Assembly (NCBI GenBank): GCA_037042915.1
Contig: CM073200.1
Coordinates: 2,228,832-2,292,831 of the forward strand
Reading direction: 5' to 3'
DNA: 64,000 nucleotides
DNA from: Auricularia sp. M13
Lineage: Eukaryota > Basidiomycota > Agaricomycetes > Auriculariales > Auriculariaceae
Shown here: positions 32,817-43,725 of the stretch, in pieces
Position numbering within the stretch: the stretch's first letter is position 1
How the letters are laid out: the number at the start of each line of letters is the position of its first letter
Translations under genes and position numbers: made by a program
Notes under the pieces: model-generated
The model's database searches: none
What the model was told of the DNA's origin: nothing
What the model saw: only the letters and a program-made list of their open reading frames with translations

Positions 32817-34276
32817 TTAGGCGGAGGGGATAGGGACATCGGTCGGGGTGGTCGGGAGCTCGGTCGAGCCAACGGGCTCATCGTCGTCGCAGTCGCCTGC
32901 GCCGCCACCGCTCGGCGGAGGCGGGATGGGAGCCTCGGTGCCGGTGGGGACGGGGGCCTCGGTGCCCGGCGGGACGGGGACGTCAGTGGGGGCGCCGGTC
33001 GGGATGGGGAGCTATGAACATGTGAGAAAAGGTGAGACTGTGACGAAACTAAAGCGTACCTCAGTGCCGGTGGGGACGGGAACGTCAGTCGGGACATCGG
33101 TGGGGATGGGCGGGATGGGGAGGTCGGTCGGGGCACCAGTCGGGATGGGTGCCTAAAAGATACAATGAGAAAAGCTGTCACAATGCACTAGAGGATAAAC
33201 AATGCATACCTCGGTGCCAGGCGGGACGGGGACGCCGGTCGGGTCCTCAGAAGGGATGGGAGGGAAGGGAACGTCAGTTGGCGCGCCAGTGGGGATCGGG
33301 GCCTCAGTGCCAGTCGGGAGCGGGTCCTACAGAAGCCTTAGCACCTGCACGAGTGCACAGCAGCGCATGAGCATACCTCGGTGCCAGGGGGAACGGGAAC
33401 ATCAGTGGGCGCGCCGGTCGGCTCAGTGGGCGGGAGATCAGTGGGGATGGACGGCGGCAGCGCGGTCGGGACATCGGTCGGGGCAGGCTCGCCCGGGACG
33501 CCAGTCGGGATGTCGGTGGGCACGGGAAGGCCAGTCTCAGTGGGAACAGGCAGCCCGGTGTCGGTCGGGATGCCAGTGGGCTCGGGCTCGCCAGGCAGAC
33601 CGGTCTCGGTCGGGACGGGGAGGCCAGTGTCCGTCGGAATGTCGGTGGGCACGGGCAGGCCTGTCTCAGTCGGAACGGGGAGGCCAGTGTCGGGCGGGAC
33701 GGGGAGGCCAGTCTCGGTCGGGATGGGAAGGCCAGTGTCTGTCGGGACATCGGTGGGCACAGGCAAGCCGGTCTCAGTCGGGATGGGGATGCCAGTATCC
33801 GTCGGGATGTCGGTGGGAACGGGCAGACCAGTCTCGGTAGGCAAAGGGAGACCGGTGTCCGTCTCACCCGGCGGCGTCGGGACATCGGTCGGCGGGGCGG
33901 GGAGACCAGTGTCAGTCGAGGCGGGAGGAGCCTCACCTCCGCCATTGCCGCAGATCTTGAAGATCTCGCAGAGGAGGTCCTGCAGCCATTGCGGGAGGTC
34001 GGTCAGGTCTGGCAGCTGGAGGCCGCCGGCGCCGCCGCCGAGGCTGAAGTTCTGCACGCCGCCCTTGGAACCGACGGCGCGGAAGATCTGCTCAAGCTTC
34101 TGCTCGTCGGACGCCTTGAGCGTGGGGAGCTTTCCGTTCGCGGTGGTCGAGTTGACGTGCGCGAGGACGTGGCGGAAGTCGACGTCGGCGAATTGCGCGG
34201 GCGGCGCGCCGAAGGGCGCAGCGGCGACGAGGGAGACACCGGCGAGGGTGACGGCCAATTGCGAAAAGGCGACCAT
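32817..34276 (-). CDS. Secreted Pro/Thr-rich repeat protein
   Basis: Four exons (34276-33377, 33326-33210, 33152-33060, 33011-32817) sum to 1305 nt, giving 434 residues. All are multiples of three and start in phase 0. A signal peptide (MVAFSQLAVTLAGVSLVAAA) is followed by an alpha-helical domain of about 100 residues (ASDEQKLEQIFRAVG, LPQWLQDLLCEIFKICG) with two Cys, then roughly 270 residues of imperfect repeats of TETGLPVPTDIPTDTG type and, in exons 2-4, of PTGAPTDVPVPPGTE type. The chain ends near DCDDDEPVGSTELP. Thr/Pro repeats of this kind are usually heavily O-mannosylated and extended, suggesting a wall-associated or surface-active protein. The function of the small domain is unknown. 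A TATA box lies at 34451-34457. Confidence 0.8.
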
Positions 34277-34450
34277 GTCGTGTCAAAGGTCGGTGCGAAA
34301 CGAAGTTCGTGTATGAGTGTGTGCGAGCTGCTAGCAGACGAGATGAAAGCAGAAAAAGGCGGATGCGACGACAAAGGACGAGGCAACCGAGAGAAAAGGT
34401 GGTGGGAGACGGAGAGTTGTGAGGCCAAACTCGTCGGACAGATGGTGGGC

Positions 34451-34457
34451 TTATATA
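34451..34457 (-). promoter_or_regulatory. TATA box of the repeat-protein gene
   Basis: TATATAA on the minus strand, about 175 nt upstream of the ATG at 34276. The distance suggests a longer 5' leader than for the trefoil genes. Confidence 0.5.
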
Positions 34458-36383
34458 CGCGGGCGCGCGAACCCCAGAATCCGAAGTGCGGGATATGACG
34501 ATGAAGTTTGTTTCTTCGTGCATCGCCACACCGCCACCTTCGGCGCCAGTTTGGCGGTGCCGCTAAATCTGGACGCGGCCTTGCAATCTTTGTCCTGAGT
34601 CTCCACAACGACCGCACTGCGCTATTCTTGAGCTCGAAGGTCATGCGCATGGTCTACGCAGTGCAGCTGTCCGCGTATCTACGGGTCGCAGACACTGGCA
34701 GGCCGAGACCCTACATCCGCTGACGACGCTGCATGCGCTGTGTCGCGGCTCCACAGATATTCGGAAGTCGAAGTATCACGCAATGAGCACATCCACACGC
34801 TGCGCAACAGTACGGACGCCCGGGGTGGAGCGCCGTCGCCAGGCCAACAATACACCAAGCTCCACTTTGCGACGGGCATGTGCACCGCGAACGCGAAGTA
34901 ACCCTGTCAGTCATGCCAGTGTATATGCGTCGCGCACTGCTGTTGGGCGTCCTCCGCCGCCTAATGCGATGTGGCATACCCTCCCATGACTACGTCAGTC
35001 CGGCGATGGTTGCACAGCGCATGGGGAAGAACAGCAATCGAACAAAGCGCCGGAACAGAGATGAGTGAGCGAGGCCAGTAATAGTGCAGTCGGTGCTGAA
35101 TGGCGAAATAGCACTGTCCCATCCCAACAATAAGTACGCTTCAGAGCCTCCTTCAACAATAAAGATCAACGTGGCACCTAATTTTCTGGCAGCGACAAGC
35201 TGAAGCTCGGGATGCCCACTCAATTATGTAGAATCCAAGATGCGTGGCCACGGTTCCAGGAAGGTCCAGTGCCAATGGGGCGCAGCACGCTTCCCATTCT
35301 CTCAAATCGTGCGGAATGGTGCGCGTCGACCCACACGCGCCCGGGTACGTCGGCCATCTATCATATGCGTTGAGCTCCAGGCCGCGGAAAACCTGGAGTA
35401 TAAGCAGCATATGCTGCTCCTCCCGCGACGACAGGGCGCTGCTGGTGACACAGCGCATGCGCATGCGGGAACATGACGAAAACGGCGGCCGCTCGCGCCG
35501 GCCTGATGCAGCTGCTGCAGCCGCCGCGCGCAGACGCGGGGAAGTTCCGCGTCCATCGCGTGCTGTCCAGCCCGGTGCTGAAATAGCGCCGCAACATCGA
35601 CGAGGGTGACTGGGCCGAGGGAAGGAGGGCACGGCGCGACGACTCGGAGTTACTCTAACCAGAATGACAATATCCCGCGTCGCTGCGGCGGCGCGTTCTA
35701 CGTCGAGAACTCCTTGTGGCGAACGAAACTAGGCAGCGCTCTCCTCGCGCATTCCTGGGATTCAAGCCGTAGCGGCGCGGCGGACATCTTCACAGCGGTC
35801 TGCCAAATGAGCACTGTAAAGTACAGGACGTGATCCTGCGCGTCGTTGCATAGATTTCAGACAGGCAGTTGCGCGCAGTCCGCAAGCCTGGTTGTGAATG
35901 TGGAGAGCGACGGGCGACGAGAATGTAGCAAGCTAGGCAGGCAGACTTCGAGGAGCTGGTCCAGCGGGACCCAGGTCGAGCCCGCAGTATGAAACAATAA
36001 GACAGCCCGGTGGTCTGCTGGCGCGCGACGCAAAATGAAGGTGCTGCTTTTGGTGTCGTGGAGCGATAAAATACGGGCTCGGAGCGACGAGCAGGACTTC
36101 TAATGCCTACGAGCTCCCCGTGGACAGCTGGAGCTTATTACGAGGCGCGCTGCTCGAAAGGGAGGCCGCCGCGCAAGGGCATCCTGCTGCCGACTGGCAT
36201 GCAAAGATCCAGCGCCAGCAGCCCAAGAGATTCAAGCCATTTTTCGACGAGCCAGCAGCACTGGGAATCGTCTAAGGGCGCCAAATAAGCCCTGTGGTAG
36301 GTGCACGGCCGCCTGGTTGGCGTATAGAGCTTGCGGCCAGTCGGGATGGCGCGACGAGACGCGTTCAGGAAGAAAAGATTCAG

Positions 36384-36655
36384 AGGCACGTGACACGCAG
36401 GCTCCCACCGAAATCCACACCAGCTGAGTTATACTGTACGGCAAGAAAACACCATTTCAAACAACCACCCCTCCACTGCCATCATCAAGTGAGTGCAGTG
36501 GCACTAGAATAACAAACGCAGAAGCGCGCGAAAGAAAAATTCAGACAAGAGAATTCGTCGAGAACGAAGAGTACATAAATAGCCCGTGTTTCTTCCATAC
36601 AACAAAAGAAAAATTGTGGCGGCCCAAGATGAGAAGGTATAAGTACATGGAGGCC
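36384..36655 (+). repeat. Dispersed direct repeat, copy 1
   Basis: This segment recurs at 38105-38315. The best-matching part begins at the shared GCAGAAGCGCGCGAA word and runs through ACGAAGAGTACATAAATA and CTTCCATACAACAAAAGAAA to ATGAGAAGGTATA, with scattered substitutions and small indels. Its left part (CACGTGACACGC...CCATCATCAA) matches less closely. Confidence 0.75.
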
Positions 36656-37189
36656 GGTCACCGAATGGCGGCTGCGCGAGACGTTCCAACAATTAAAGCG
36701 AGCCGCACGATTGCGGCTGCTCATGCACTCATGTTCCAGCGCCTCTTTCTCGCGGAGCTCGCCTCCTTTGGCAACCGCGGCCCGCAGACGGGACGCATCA
36801 CGCTGCGTGGGTTGAAGGAGGGCCTCGACGCTATGGGCTTGCGCCGCGCGTTGGCCGCGCGACATGTCAGCTCATCTTGTGCAGGGCATCAAGGACATCT
36901 ACCAAGTACGTGTCCCACCTCTTTTCTTTTCGCCAGGTCCTGGATTGACAGGTGTAATTTTTTCGCTGCATTCACCAAGCGGCGCGGTTTGAGCACTCCG
37001 TCCACGGTCCAAGGCGTGAATGATCAACTGCCTCTGCGACCGTGCGGGCGTCTCAGAAGTGAGGATACCATCGCTCGCCCGTCTCGCTTGATGCACTGTC
37101 ACGCGTCTTGCTCAGACACTGCGCAAAATGCGCGCAAGTTTGCAGAATTAAGCTCATAATGGACTGCATTGTAGAGAAGAGAAACAGAC

Positions 37190-37773
37190 TCAGAAGTACA
37201 GTACCTGTACAACATGTCGACAAGCCGGCGTCAGAGTCAAACGGAGGACTGCTTCGGATCGAGGAGCGGGACGGAAGGCGAGGAAGGCTCGTGTGTCGGG
37301 CTGCCGCTGGGCGAGCGAGACGGGCCGGGTGATGGTCTGAGCGGCTTGCATTGCTTGGGCGGATGAGGAGAGAGTGAGGGCAGATATGTTTACACATACC
37401 TGAAAGACGAGCACATTCAGTTCCAGAAGCACACAGCGCAACAGCAGCCGCTTGCGCATGCCAAGGAAGAACGCGTCGCGGCTGGGCTCGGCAAGGATGG
37501 ACTCTGCGCTGAGCAACCGTCAGCAACGACAGGGGCAGACGGGCCTGCAGCGTACATCTGGATGTCTCTGGCAATGAGGTCGTGCCAGCTGCGTGCGCGG
37601 CCTTGGGCTAACAACTGGCGCCAGGTGTCGCGGAGCAGGTTAAGGTGCGCTCTGTCGATGTTCAATATCTGGTAGAAGAGGCAGGCCGACACGGTCTCTA
37701 GGAGTATGTTCATATCATCCTGCAGGTGCCGGACTGGCGAGTGCAGAAGGATGGTTAATGGTCCGACCGACAT
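37190..37773 (-). CDS. Possible two-exon gene fragment, unrecognised
   Basis: A frame starting at 37773 (MSVGPLTILLHSPVRHLQDD then MNILLETVSACLFYQILNID) reads as an amphipathic helical protein. It joins, through a plausible intron at about 37554-37508 (GTACGC...CTCAG), to AESILAEPSRDAFFLGMRKR and LLLRCVLLELNVLVFQ, which ends at a GTATGT donor near 37400. No downstream exon could be linked, and I do not recognise the family. It may be a partial or decaying gene. Confidence 0.3.
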
Positions 37774-38104
37774 GCTGGATGAGGAGTAAGACAGGTAAAG
37801 GTACGATTCGAATTCCCGCTCGGTGGCATGAATCTCCTAACCCCCTTCAAACCTGGGGTCGGCAGCTCAGACTGGGGACCCGTTCTCCTCCTCTCCGTCG
37901 CCGACGAAAGCACCAGACGACAAGGACAACATCTAGGTTTCCGAGCAGCAATGCGGCCGACGACAAGCCAACACTCGAACGCTTCCCAGAGTCAGACAGA
38001 CGTTGGACCCGCTGTGCTGTCCCTCAAGGCACAGAGTGATCTCGCGTCGAAAGTGGCCAAGGAAGGAGTAAAGAGCGATGGCGCGTGCAGGAAGAGAATA
38101 TTCA

Positions 38105-38315
38105 GGAGCACGTGACACGCCCCCCCCACGGCGAACACCCACCACTCCATTGCCATCATCAAAGTGTGTGCAGTACCACTAGAACAAACGCAGAAGCGCG
38201 CGAAGAAAAAGACAGACAAGAGAGTTCGTTGAGAACGAAGAGTACATAAATACCCCGTTTTTCTTCCATACAACAAAAGAAAAATGCTGGTGGCCCAATA
38301 TGAGAAGGTATAGAT
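38105..38315 (+). repeat. Dispersed direct repeat, copy 2
   Basis: Second copy of the 36384-36655 segment. It lies just downstream (3') of the stop of the minus-strand membrane-protein gene at 38380, so this copy probably falls in that gene's 3' untranslated region. Confidence 0.75.
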
Positions 38316-38379
38316 GCATGTGTATGTCAGTGTATGTGTGTGGAAAGTAAGGGGGGGTAAGAAGTCCGGTGGGAGCGTG

Positions 38380-40127
38380 CTATCTCGCGGGCGAGTCGCT
38401 GACGTCCACCAGCACGTCGGGGTTGCGCACCCTGCCCGCGGGGATGCGCAGTTGCGGAAGCGGCGGCATGGGCGGCAGGTGCTGCGCCGCCGCCGCCGCC
38501 GCCGGGCCCGTCACGACGAGGTGCGGCGTCGAGTGGCCGGCGTCGCCGACGACGCTCGCGTCGCTCGCGTTGAACACGAAGCGCGGCGCCTCGCTGCGCG
38601 GCGTCGAGCTGAGCCGCGGCGGCGCGAAGCGGCTCGCCTCGAGCGCCGCCGCGTGGTGCGCCGCGGCGGCGTACGAGTCGCTGAACGGCGAGTCCGCGTA
38701 GCTGCCGCTGTCGCCGTACAGCGACGCCGGCGGCGAGCGCTCGTCCAGGCTCTCGGCGTCCGCGAACGGGTTCGGCATCGGCGAGATGTGTCCGTGCAGG
38801 CCCGTGCTGCGCGTCGTGACGGTGCCGAACGAGTCGTTCGCGAACGCGGGATGCTGCTGTTGTTGCTGCTGCATGTACGGATGGTGGGGATGACGGCGGC
38901 GGCGGCGGCGGCGCAGGAGGAGCAGCGCGCCGAGGACGGCGAGGACGACGACGGCGGAGACGGCGACGGGCACGGCGATGGTCGTCGCGGGGTGCTTGGT
39001 GCTTGACGGTGCGCTCACTCTGCTCAAATCAGTATCCAGCGGCGCACTGCAGCAGCAGCAGCAGCACGCACGCTTGGCCGGTGGGCTCCTGGAATGATGC
39101 TGTCTCCGAGTCTGTCTCTACCGCGGGCGGCAGGTCGTGGCCGGGTGTGAGCGTGGACGGATGTGGCTGGGCGGGAGGGCCGGGCGCTACGTGCGACGTT
39201 CTGGCAGCTTGTTTAGCGTGGATTCTCGCGTGCAAAAACTTCAGCGACAGATTGTGCAGGCTCGCGCATCAGGGTCAAGACCGTCCCTGCCTGCCTCGGG
39301 CCCTCATCGACAGATTCGAGCCCTGGAAGGCCTTGAGCAGTGCACGCAGATATTGCATCTGCTCAGGCAGCGAGCAGAGCTTGCTACCGCGTATACGCGT
39401 TCAAGTTGGGTCCTTGTCGAGCCCGCACAACCTTTCAACAAAGAGAAAAGAAACGTACGGGGCGGGTAGCGCGTTGTTGGCAGACGAACTGTCCGTGCTG
39501 CTGATGTCGCTGGTGCTGAACGAGGACTCGGTCGCGGTAGAGCTCTCGCTACTTGCGACGGGCTCCGCGCTCTCGGTCGGGCGCGAAGGCTGGAGCTGGG
39601 CAGGCGGCGGCGCACTCAGGCCCGGCCGCGTCGAGACATGCGGAGCTTTGGGCCTTGTTCAACAATGCTGCTAGATACTAGGACAACGGGAACGCACTGG
39701 GCTTGGGCTTGATGGGCTTGCTGCCGGAGAGAGTGGGAGTGTGGCCCAGCGGCGGGAGGCTCGCGTGCGGCGGGTTGAGCTCGGGCGTCGTCTGCGGCTT
39801 TCGCGTCGCGCCCGCCAGGAGGCTGGAGAGCACGTTCGTCCGGGTGCGCGTGCTGGTCGGGGTCGGGGTCGGGGAGGGGGTGGAAGTCGAGGTTGGCGTT
39901 GAGCTCGAGGAGGAAGTCGAGGTCGAGGTCGAGGCGGACGGTGACGGGCTGGACGCGGATGTCGAGCTGGCCGTCACCGTCGACGAGGAGGAGGAGGAGG
40001 AGGACGGGCCGGGGGTGGTCGTCGACGACAGCAGCTGTCGCCGTCGTGCCCTGGGCCTCGCTGGCGGACGTCGGGCATCAGCGCGGGCTGATGCTGGCCG
40101 CGGCGGCGGGGACGCACCAGGCGGCAT
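38380..40127 (-). CDS. Single-pass membrane protein with Ser/Thr-rich outer region
   Basis: The outer region is an extreme Ser/Thr/Pro stretch (about 40020-39850), which on the DNA is a run of GAG/GTC-like triplets. A further Ser/Thr exon (about 39640-39470: SSESSTATESSFSTSDISST) precedes the membrane exon, where the helix TIAVPVAVSAVVVLAVLGAL is followed by LLLRRRRRRRHPHHPYMQQQ. The inner tail is Ala/Ser/Pro-rich with PPMPPLPQLRIPAG near the end and stops at 38380. The ATG at 40127 is the simplest start but gives no signal peptide; an in-frame upstream extension to about 40250 suggests that the true first exon is not yet placed. The role is unknown; the mucin-like stalk suggests a cell-wall-spanning surface protein. 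Confidence 0.65.
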
Positions 40128-40482
40128 GCGCGGGTCGGTAAGGAGCGTGGGGGATGGCGGTGGCGGGGCCGCCTGGCTAGTCGTCGTCGGCCAGTCGTCA
40201 GTCTCGAGTTCAGAGCAAAGGTGAGGTCCGCGCCCAGGGCATTCCTCCGACTCCCCATGCGGCCCCGACCGATCGCCATCAACGCTGAATTATTGCATAT
40301 TTCGTAACATCTGTTCTTTCACTCCCACTTTGCTCTCACTCTATTCTCACAGTACAAAAAGCTAATGGGAACTACTGTAGACCCAGGAACCGCACAATCA
40401 TCCATCCGCTCCTCAACGTCACCCGCCTTCTACTCCCTTCCCGCCAAGCTTCTAGCTTCCTGTTCTAGCTTGCCACCACCAG

Positions 40483-41040
40483 TCATGGCAGCAGTACGCG
40501 ACCAGAACGCCTACGCCGTTTCAGTGACCTCATCACCATCGAGACAGTAACACTGGACGATGGCAAGCCCGTACTTTTCCGACGCCAAGAATCTCCCGAG
40601 ACCGGGTAGATATCACTGTCATCAGCTGCAGCGAGGGCCCACCAACGCGCCAGCAAGTCGACCACAGGCACTCGTGCGTCCACATGCTCGCCCACGCTGA
40701 TCAGCACCGCAGAGCCACGGGGGTCCGACCGCGGTATCTTTGTTGGAACAAACGTCTCGAATCTAACTTTGTCCATCATACGGCCCCGAGGACAAAGGCC
40801 GACTGAAACGGCGCACAGAAGCCTACATTCGAGATTTGGAGGGCCAACAATCTCTAAACAACGAAGAGCGTCGGATTGCGCCCGACCAGTGCGTGAAGTA
40901 TCAATTAAAAACCGGTGTCGGGCGAAGCAAGCCTGAGTCGGCTCTAGATGATCCATGTGCGCAGTAGTGTCGAGGGCCAGAGAATCATTCGATGGAGAGC
41001 GATCGGGCAGAGGGAAATATCCGGGTAGAGCCTCGAGCAC
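40483..41040 (-). CDS. Hypothetical 185-residue ORF
   Basis: A single uninterrupted ATG frame. I recognise no domain. It ends in a basic stretch (SLKRRRRSGRVLLP) and has a mixed, possibly folded middle (SAVLISVGEHVDARVPVVDL). The plus-strand complement near 40500-40610 also reads as a plausible short peptide, so strand assignment is uncertain. Confidence 0.3.
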   Translation of the reverse strand: MLEALPGYFPLPDRSPSNDSLALDTTAHMDHLEPTQACFARHRFLIDTSRTGRAQSDALRCLEIVGPPNLECRLLCAVSVGLCPRGRMMDKVRFETFVPTKIPRSDPRGSAVLISVGEHVDARVPVVDLLARWWALAAADDSDIYPVSGDSWRRKSTGLPSSSVTVSMVMRSLKRRRRSGRVLLP

Positions 41041-42195
41041 AACGAAGCACGAGGGATTAAAATTGAGAAGCCAAGAGGTTTAGGTAGCGCGATGGAGGGA
41101 GAAGATGCAGGTCCACAGGCGCCAGCGGAGCCAGGAGTCTTTCAGGAGTCATTCCATGTCCACACTAAGGTCAACTGGTTGTGTACCGACAGAATTGGCA
41201 CCGTTTTCGCAGAGCCCGACAGATTATGGGCCACGCGACCGGCGCGCAAGGTCAAGGGGACGCGAAATGGCATCCTAGACGGCCTTTGGCCAGTAACGTT
41301 CAATAGCAGAAGACAGAGCACGGTTGTCTGAGTTTGAACACGCGCCGCTCGCTCGTTCTCCCGGGCCGAAATTCTGCTATCCCTACTCGTCCTGCTAGGT
41401 CGTCTAGTGCTATATCGCGCGTGTTTGGCGCTGTGTCCTGCTCGCAGTGGGCTGATTTTCGCCGTGAAAGCCCATCGCGAAGCCCTTGCGCTTTCTCTGG
41501 CTACAAGTTTCGCACAGCTTCGCCTTCCTGGTTCACCGGGCTACTCTCGAACAATCTATAAACACACGCCCATATAGCTATTGATTTGAGCACGACAGAT
41601 TCTTTGGGCCTCTGCGTCCGGGCATGATCTTCTACCAGCTGGAGCGCTCGCGCTGAGTTCGCGAAATGATGGCCGGAAAGCGAAGACAGCACGCAATGTC
41701 AGGGTGAGGATCATCAGTCGCACGCTTTCTGCCGCGGGAAAGTGTCACCTGCGCGATAAATCCTGCACAAAAGCTCGGGTGGGAAGCCACTGCGTTTTCA
41801 TGATGAATTCTGTATAGCCGCGTCGGCTTCCGTCAACACCGGCCGTCCACTGACTGAGACTCCTATTGGGACCACTGTGTAGAAACTGTACTGCGAGGTA
41901 TTCTTTGGCGACCAGTGAGCGTGCGGGTGACGGCTCCAAGACGGCTCCGAGTCAAGCACCGGAAATGCAGTGACTGGAGAGACGCTGAAACAGTTCAAGT
42001 CGAGGGACTTTCGCTGGGATCTCACTTGAAACGGTAGCAGCGGGTCAAACTGGCGTCATATATGCAGATCTTTCGACCAGATAGTTCATTTGGATGTATA
42101 TGGCGGCCGGGCGCGTGAGCGCCGAGTGCGCACTGCCGCCACGGGGGACCCGTTAAAGACATCGCTCCTGCATTTCTTAGCAACATACCGCCATC
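41041..42195. other. Gene-poor interval upstream of membrane-family copy 2
   Basis: Only short unsupported frames on both strands. No repeat or TATA box was recognised with confidence. Confidence 0.4.
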
Positions 42196-43075
42196 ATGTC
42201 CGATTCAGATTTACCAACCGCCTCTGATGTGCGCATCGAGGACGACGAGTCGGGATGTACGTACAGTATACGCCAGCAAGCAACTGCCTTGACGCCAGCT
42301 CGCATATGCCAGGGGTCTTCTCGCCGGCAGACGCATGGTCTCGCAATCCCGGCACGCCGCCCACAGCCCATATGACCTATGCACCGAACGCCCAGGCCAG
42401 CGTGGCGTTCAACGGCACGCGCGTGTGGTTCTACGCGGACAGGAGCCGGACGCACACGCTTTTCACCGCGTCCATCGACTCCGGGGCGTCCCAGGCGTTT
42501 TCGTCGTACGCGACGACCTGGATCCAGCAGCAGCTGTTATACGCGTCCCCGCCCCTCGCAGCTGGTCCGCATACTCTTCTCCTTACGAGCCTCGGCAACA
42601 ACACGCCGTTTGAAGTCGACTATATCATGCAAGTGCTATTCCCCGTCATGCACCTTGTTTACGTTCACTGACGCCAAACACGTTACACAGATACCGGCCC
42701 TCCCAGACGCAGGCCGATAGCTCGGCGAAAAGAGCCATCCCCATTAGCAATTCTCCTACGTCAGCCACCGCTGAGACTCCCCGTACGAGCAGCGAGCTGA
42801 CGTCCAGCAATGCCAGTGGCGAGACGCATATAAACAAGCATCTGCTGGTCGCCACAGCCATCCTCGCGGCTCTCGTCATACTTCTCTCACTCCCGGCGCT
42901 GCTCTATCTCAGGAGCACTTGCCGCAAGAGGGCTGCCGGTGCGCGTCGGTTCCTAGCTGTTCAGCCAGCGCGAGTCCAGCCAGCTTATGGAGAGCCACAT
43001 CCTTTGAGGGTACCGGAGTCACAGCCCTTGGGAGTACGAGAGGCGAAACTCGCTGGCCTCGGAAGGCTCACCTAG
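42196..43075 (+). CDS. Single-pass membrane protein, three-member family, copy 2
   Basis: Start MSDSDLPTASDVRIEDDES resembles copies 1 and 3. The outer domain has NAQASVAFNGTRVWFYADRS, HTLFTASIDSGASQAFSSYA, QQQLLYASPPLAAGPHTLLL and FEVDYI. The codon following Asp-Tyr-Ile is split by an intron at 42629-42690 that starts with GC rather than GT. A Ser/Thr linker leads to the helix LLVATAILAALVILLSLPAL, a basic stop (YLRSTCRKRAAGARR) and a short Pro-rich tail ending at 43075. Exon 1 to 2 is odd: in the relatives an ordinary intron lies here, but in this copy only a 38-nt intron (42261-42298) keeps the frame, and it removes a segment (VQYTPASN) that aligns with the other copies. With that splice the protein has 259 residues. 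It may be impaired at this junction. Confidence 0.68.
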
Positions 43076-43725
43076 ATGAACCACTATCACTGCTCTTGGG
43101 TCCAAATCAATGTGGATACAATGAGTTTTCTTGCATAATCTTCTATTCATACCAGTCCCAGCGCCCAGGGAACTTGTAAAGAGCGCACACGCTGAGTGCG
43201 AAATGGTCGCCGACAGGCAAGCACGTGACAAGTGAATCACGTGCATATCATAATATATGCATGACTTGTAATACTAACTAAGTAACTGTAAGTATTTCGA
43301 GCTGCAACATTGCCTCTTCGTTGACCTCAGAGGCGAAGGCGTTCACTGTCGATTTTTCGGCAAACAGGAGACGCGGACCTGTATGCAGTGCGGATGCTGG
43401 TGGAGCCTTGTCTGCATTGCATTATACAGATACTAATGGTACGCTGGCTAGACAGACAACGGGCTGCTGGAAAGAGCGCTGCGGCTATATATGTAGCAAA
43501 GGGCAAGGTGGGGGAGGAGGAAGAGTGAAGTTCGGAAAGTTCTGCGGCGCATGCGCCGGCTGAAAGGGCGTGACGGGGATTAGTAGGTACAACGACCAGG
43601 CTGCGCGCGAAGTGCGGACGGCAGCCTTTGTGCCTCGAGGAAGCGAGGTCGTAGAGCTGAGAAAGGAAACAGGAAGCGGAGAGCGGAGGACGTCATTTGT
43701 CGGAAGATAGCACAAGAATAATAAA
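43076..43725. other. Intergenic region between convergent genes
   Basis: 3' flanks of the plus-strand membrane-family copy 2 and of the minus-strand 43726 gene. No coding exon was recognised. Confidence 0.4.

Larger units (their letters stand above)
34277..37189. other. Gene-poor interval
   Basis: About 2.9 kb without a gene I can support. Plus- and minus-strand frames near 35240-35630 and 36614-37159 are open but carry no recognisable domain and no coherent splice pattern. It includes one copy of a duplicated segment (36384-36655). Confidence 0.35.

Noticed and set aside
33381-34316. 311-residue plus-strand ORF rich in Gly-Thr-Ser-Val repeats
   Set aside because: It is the exact antisense of the repeat exon of the secreted Pro/Thr-rich protein; the minus strand has the signal peptide, TATA box and in-phase introns.
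37800-37860. GATTCGAATTCCC sequence resembling the T-arm box of a tRNA on the minus strand
   Set aside because: The T stem does not pair and no matching D arm or acceptor stem could be found.
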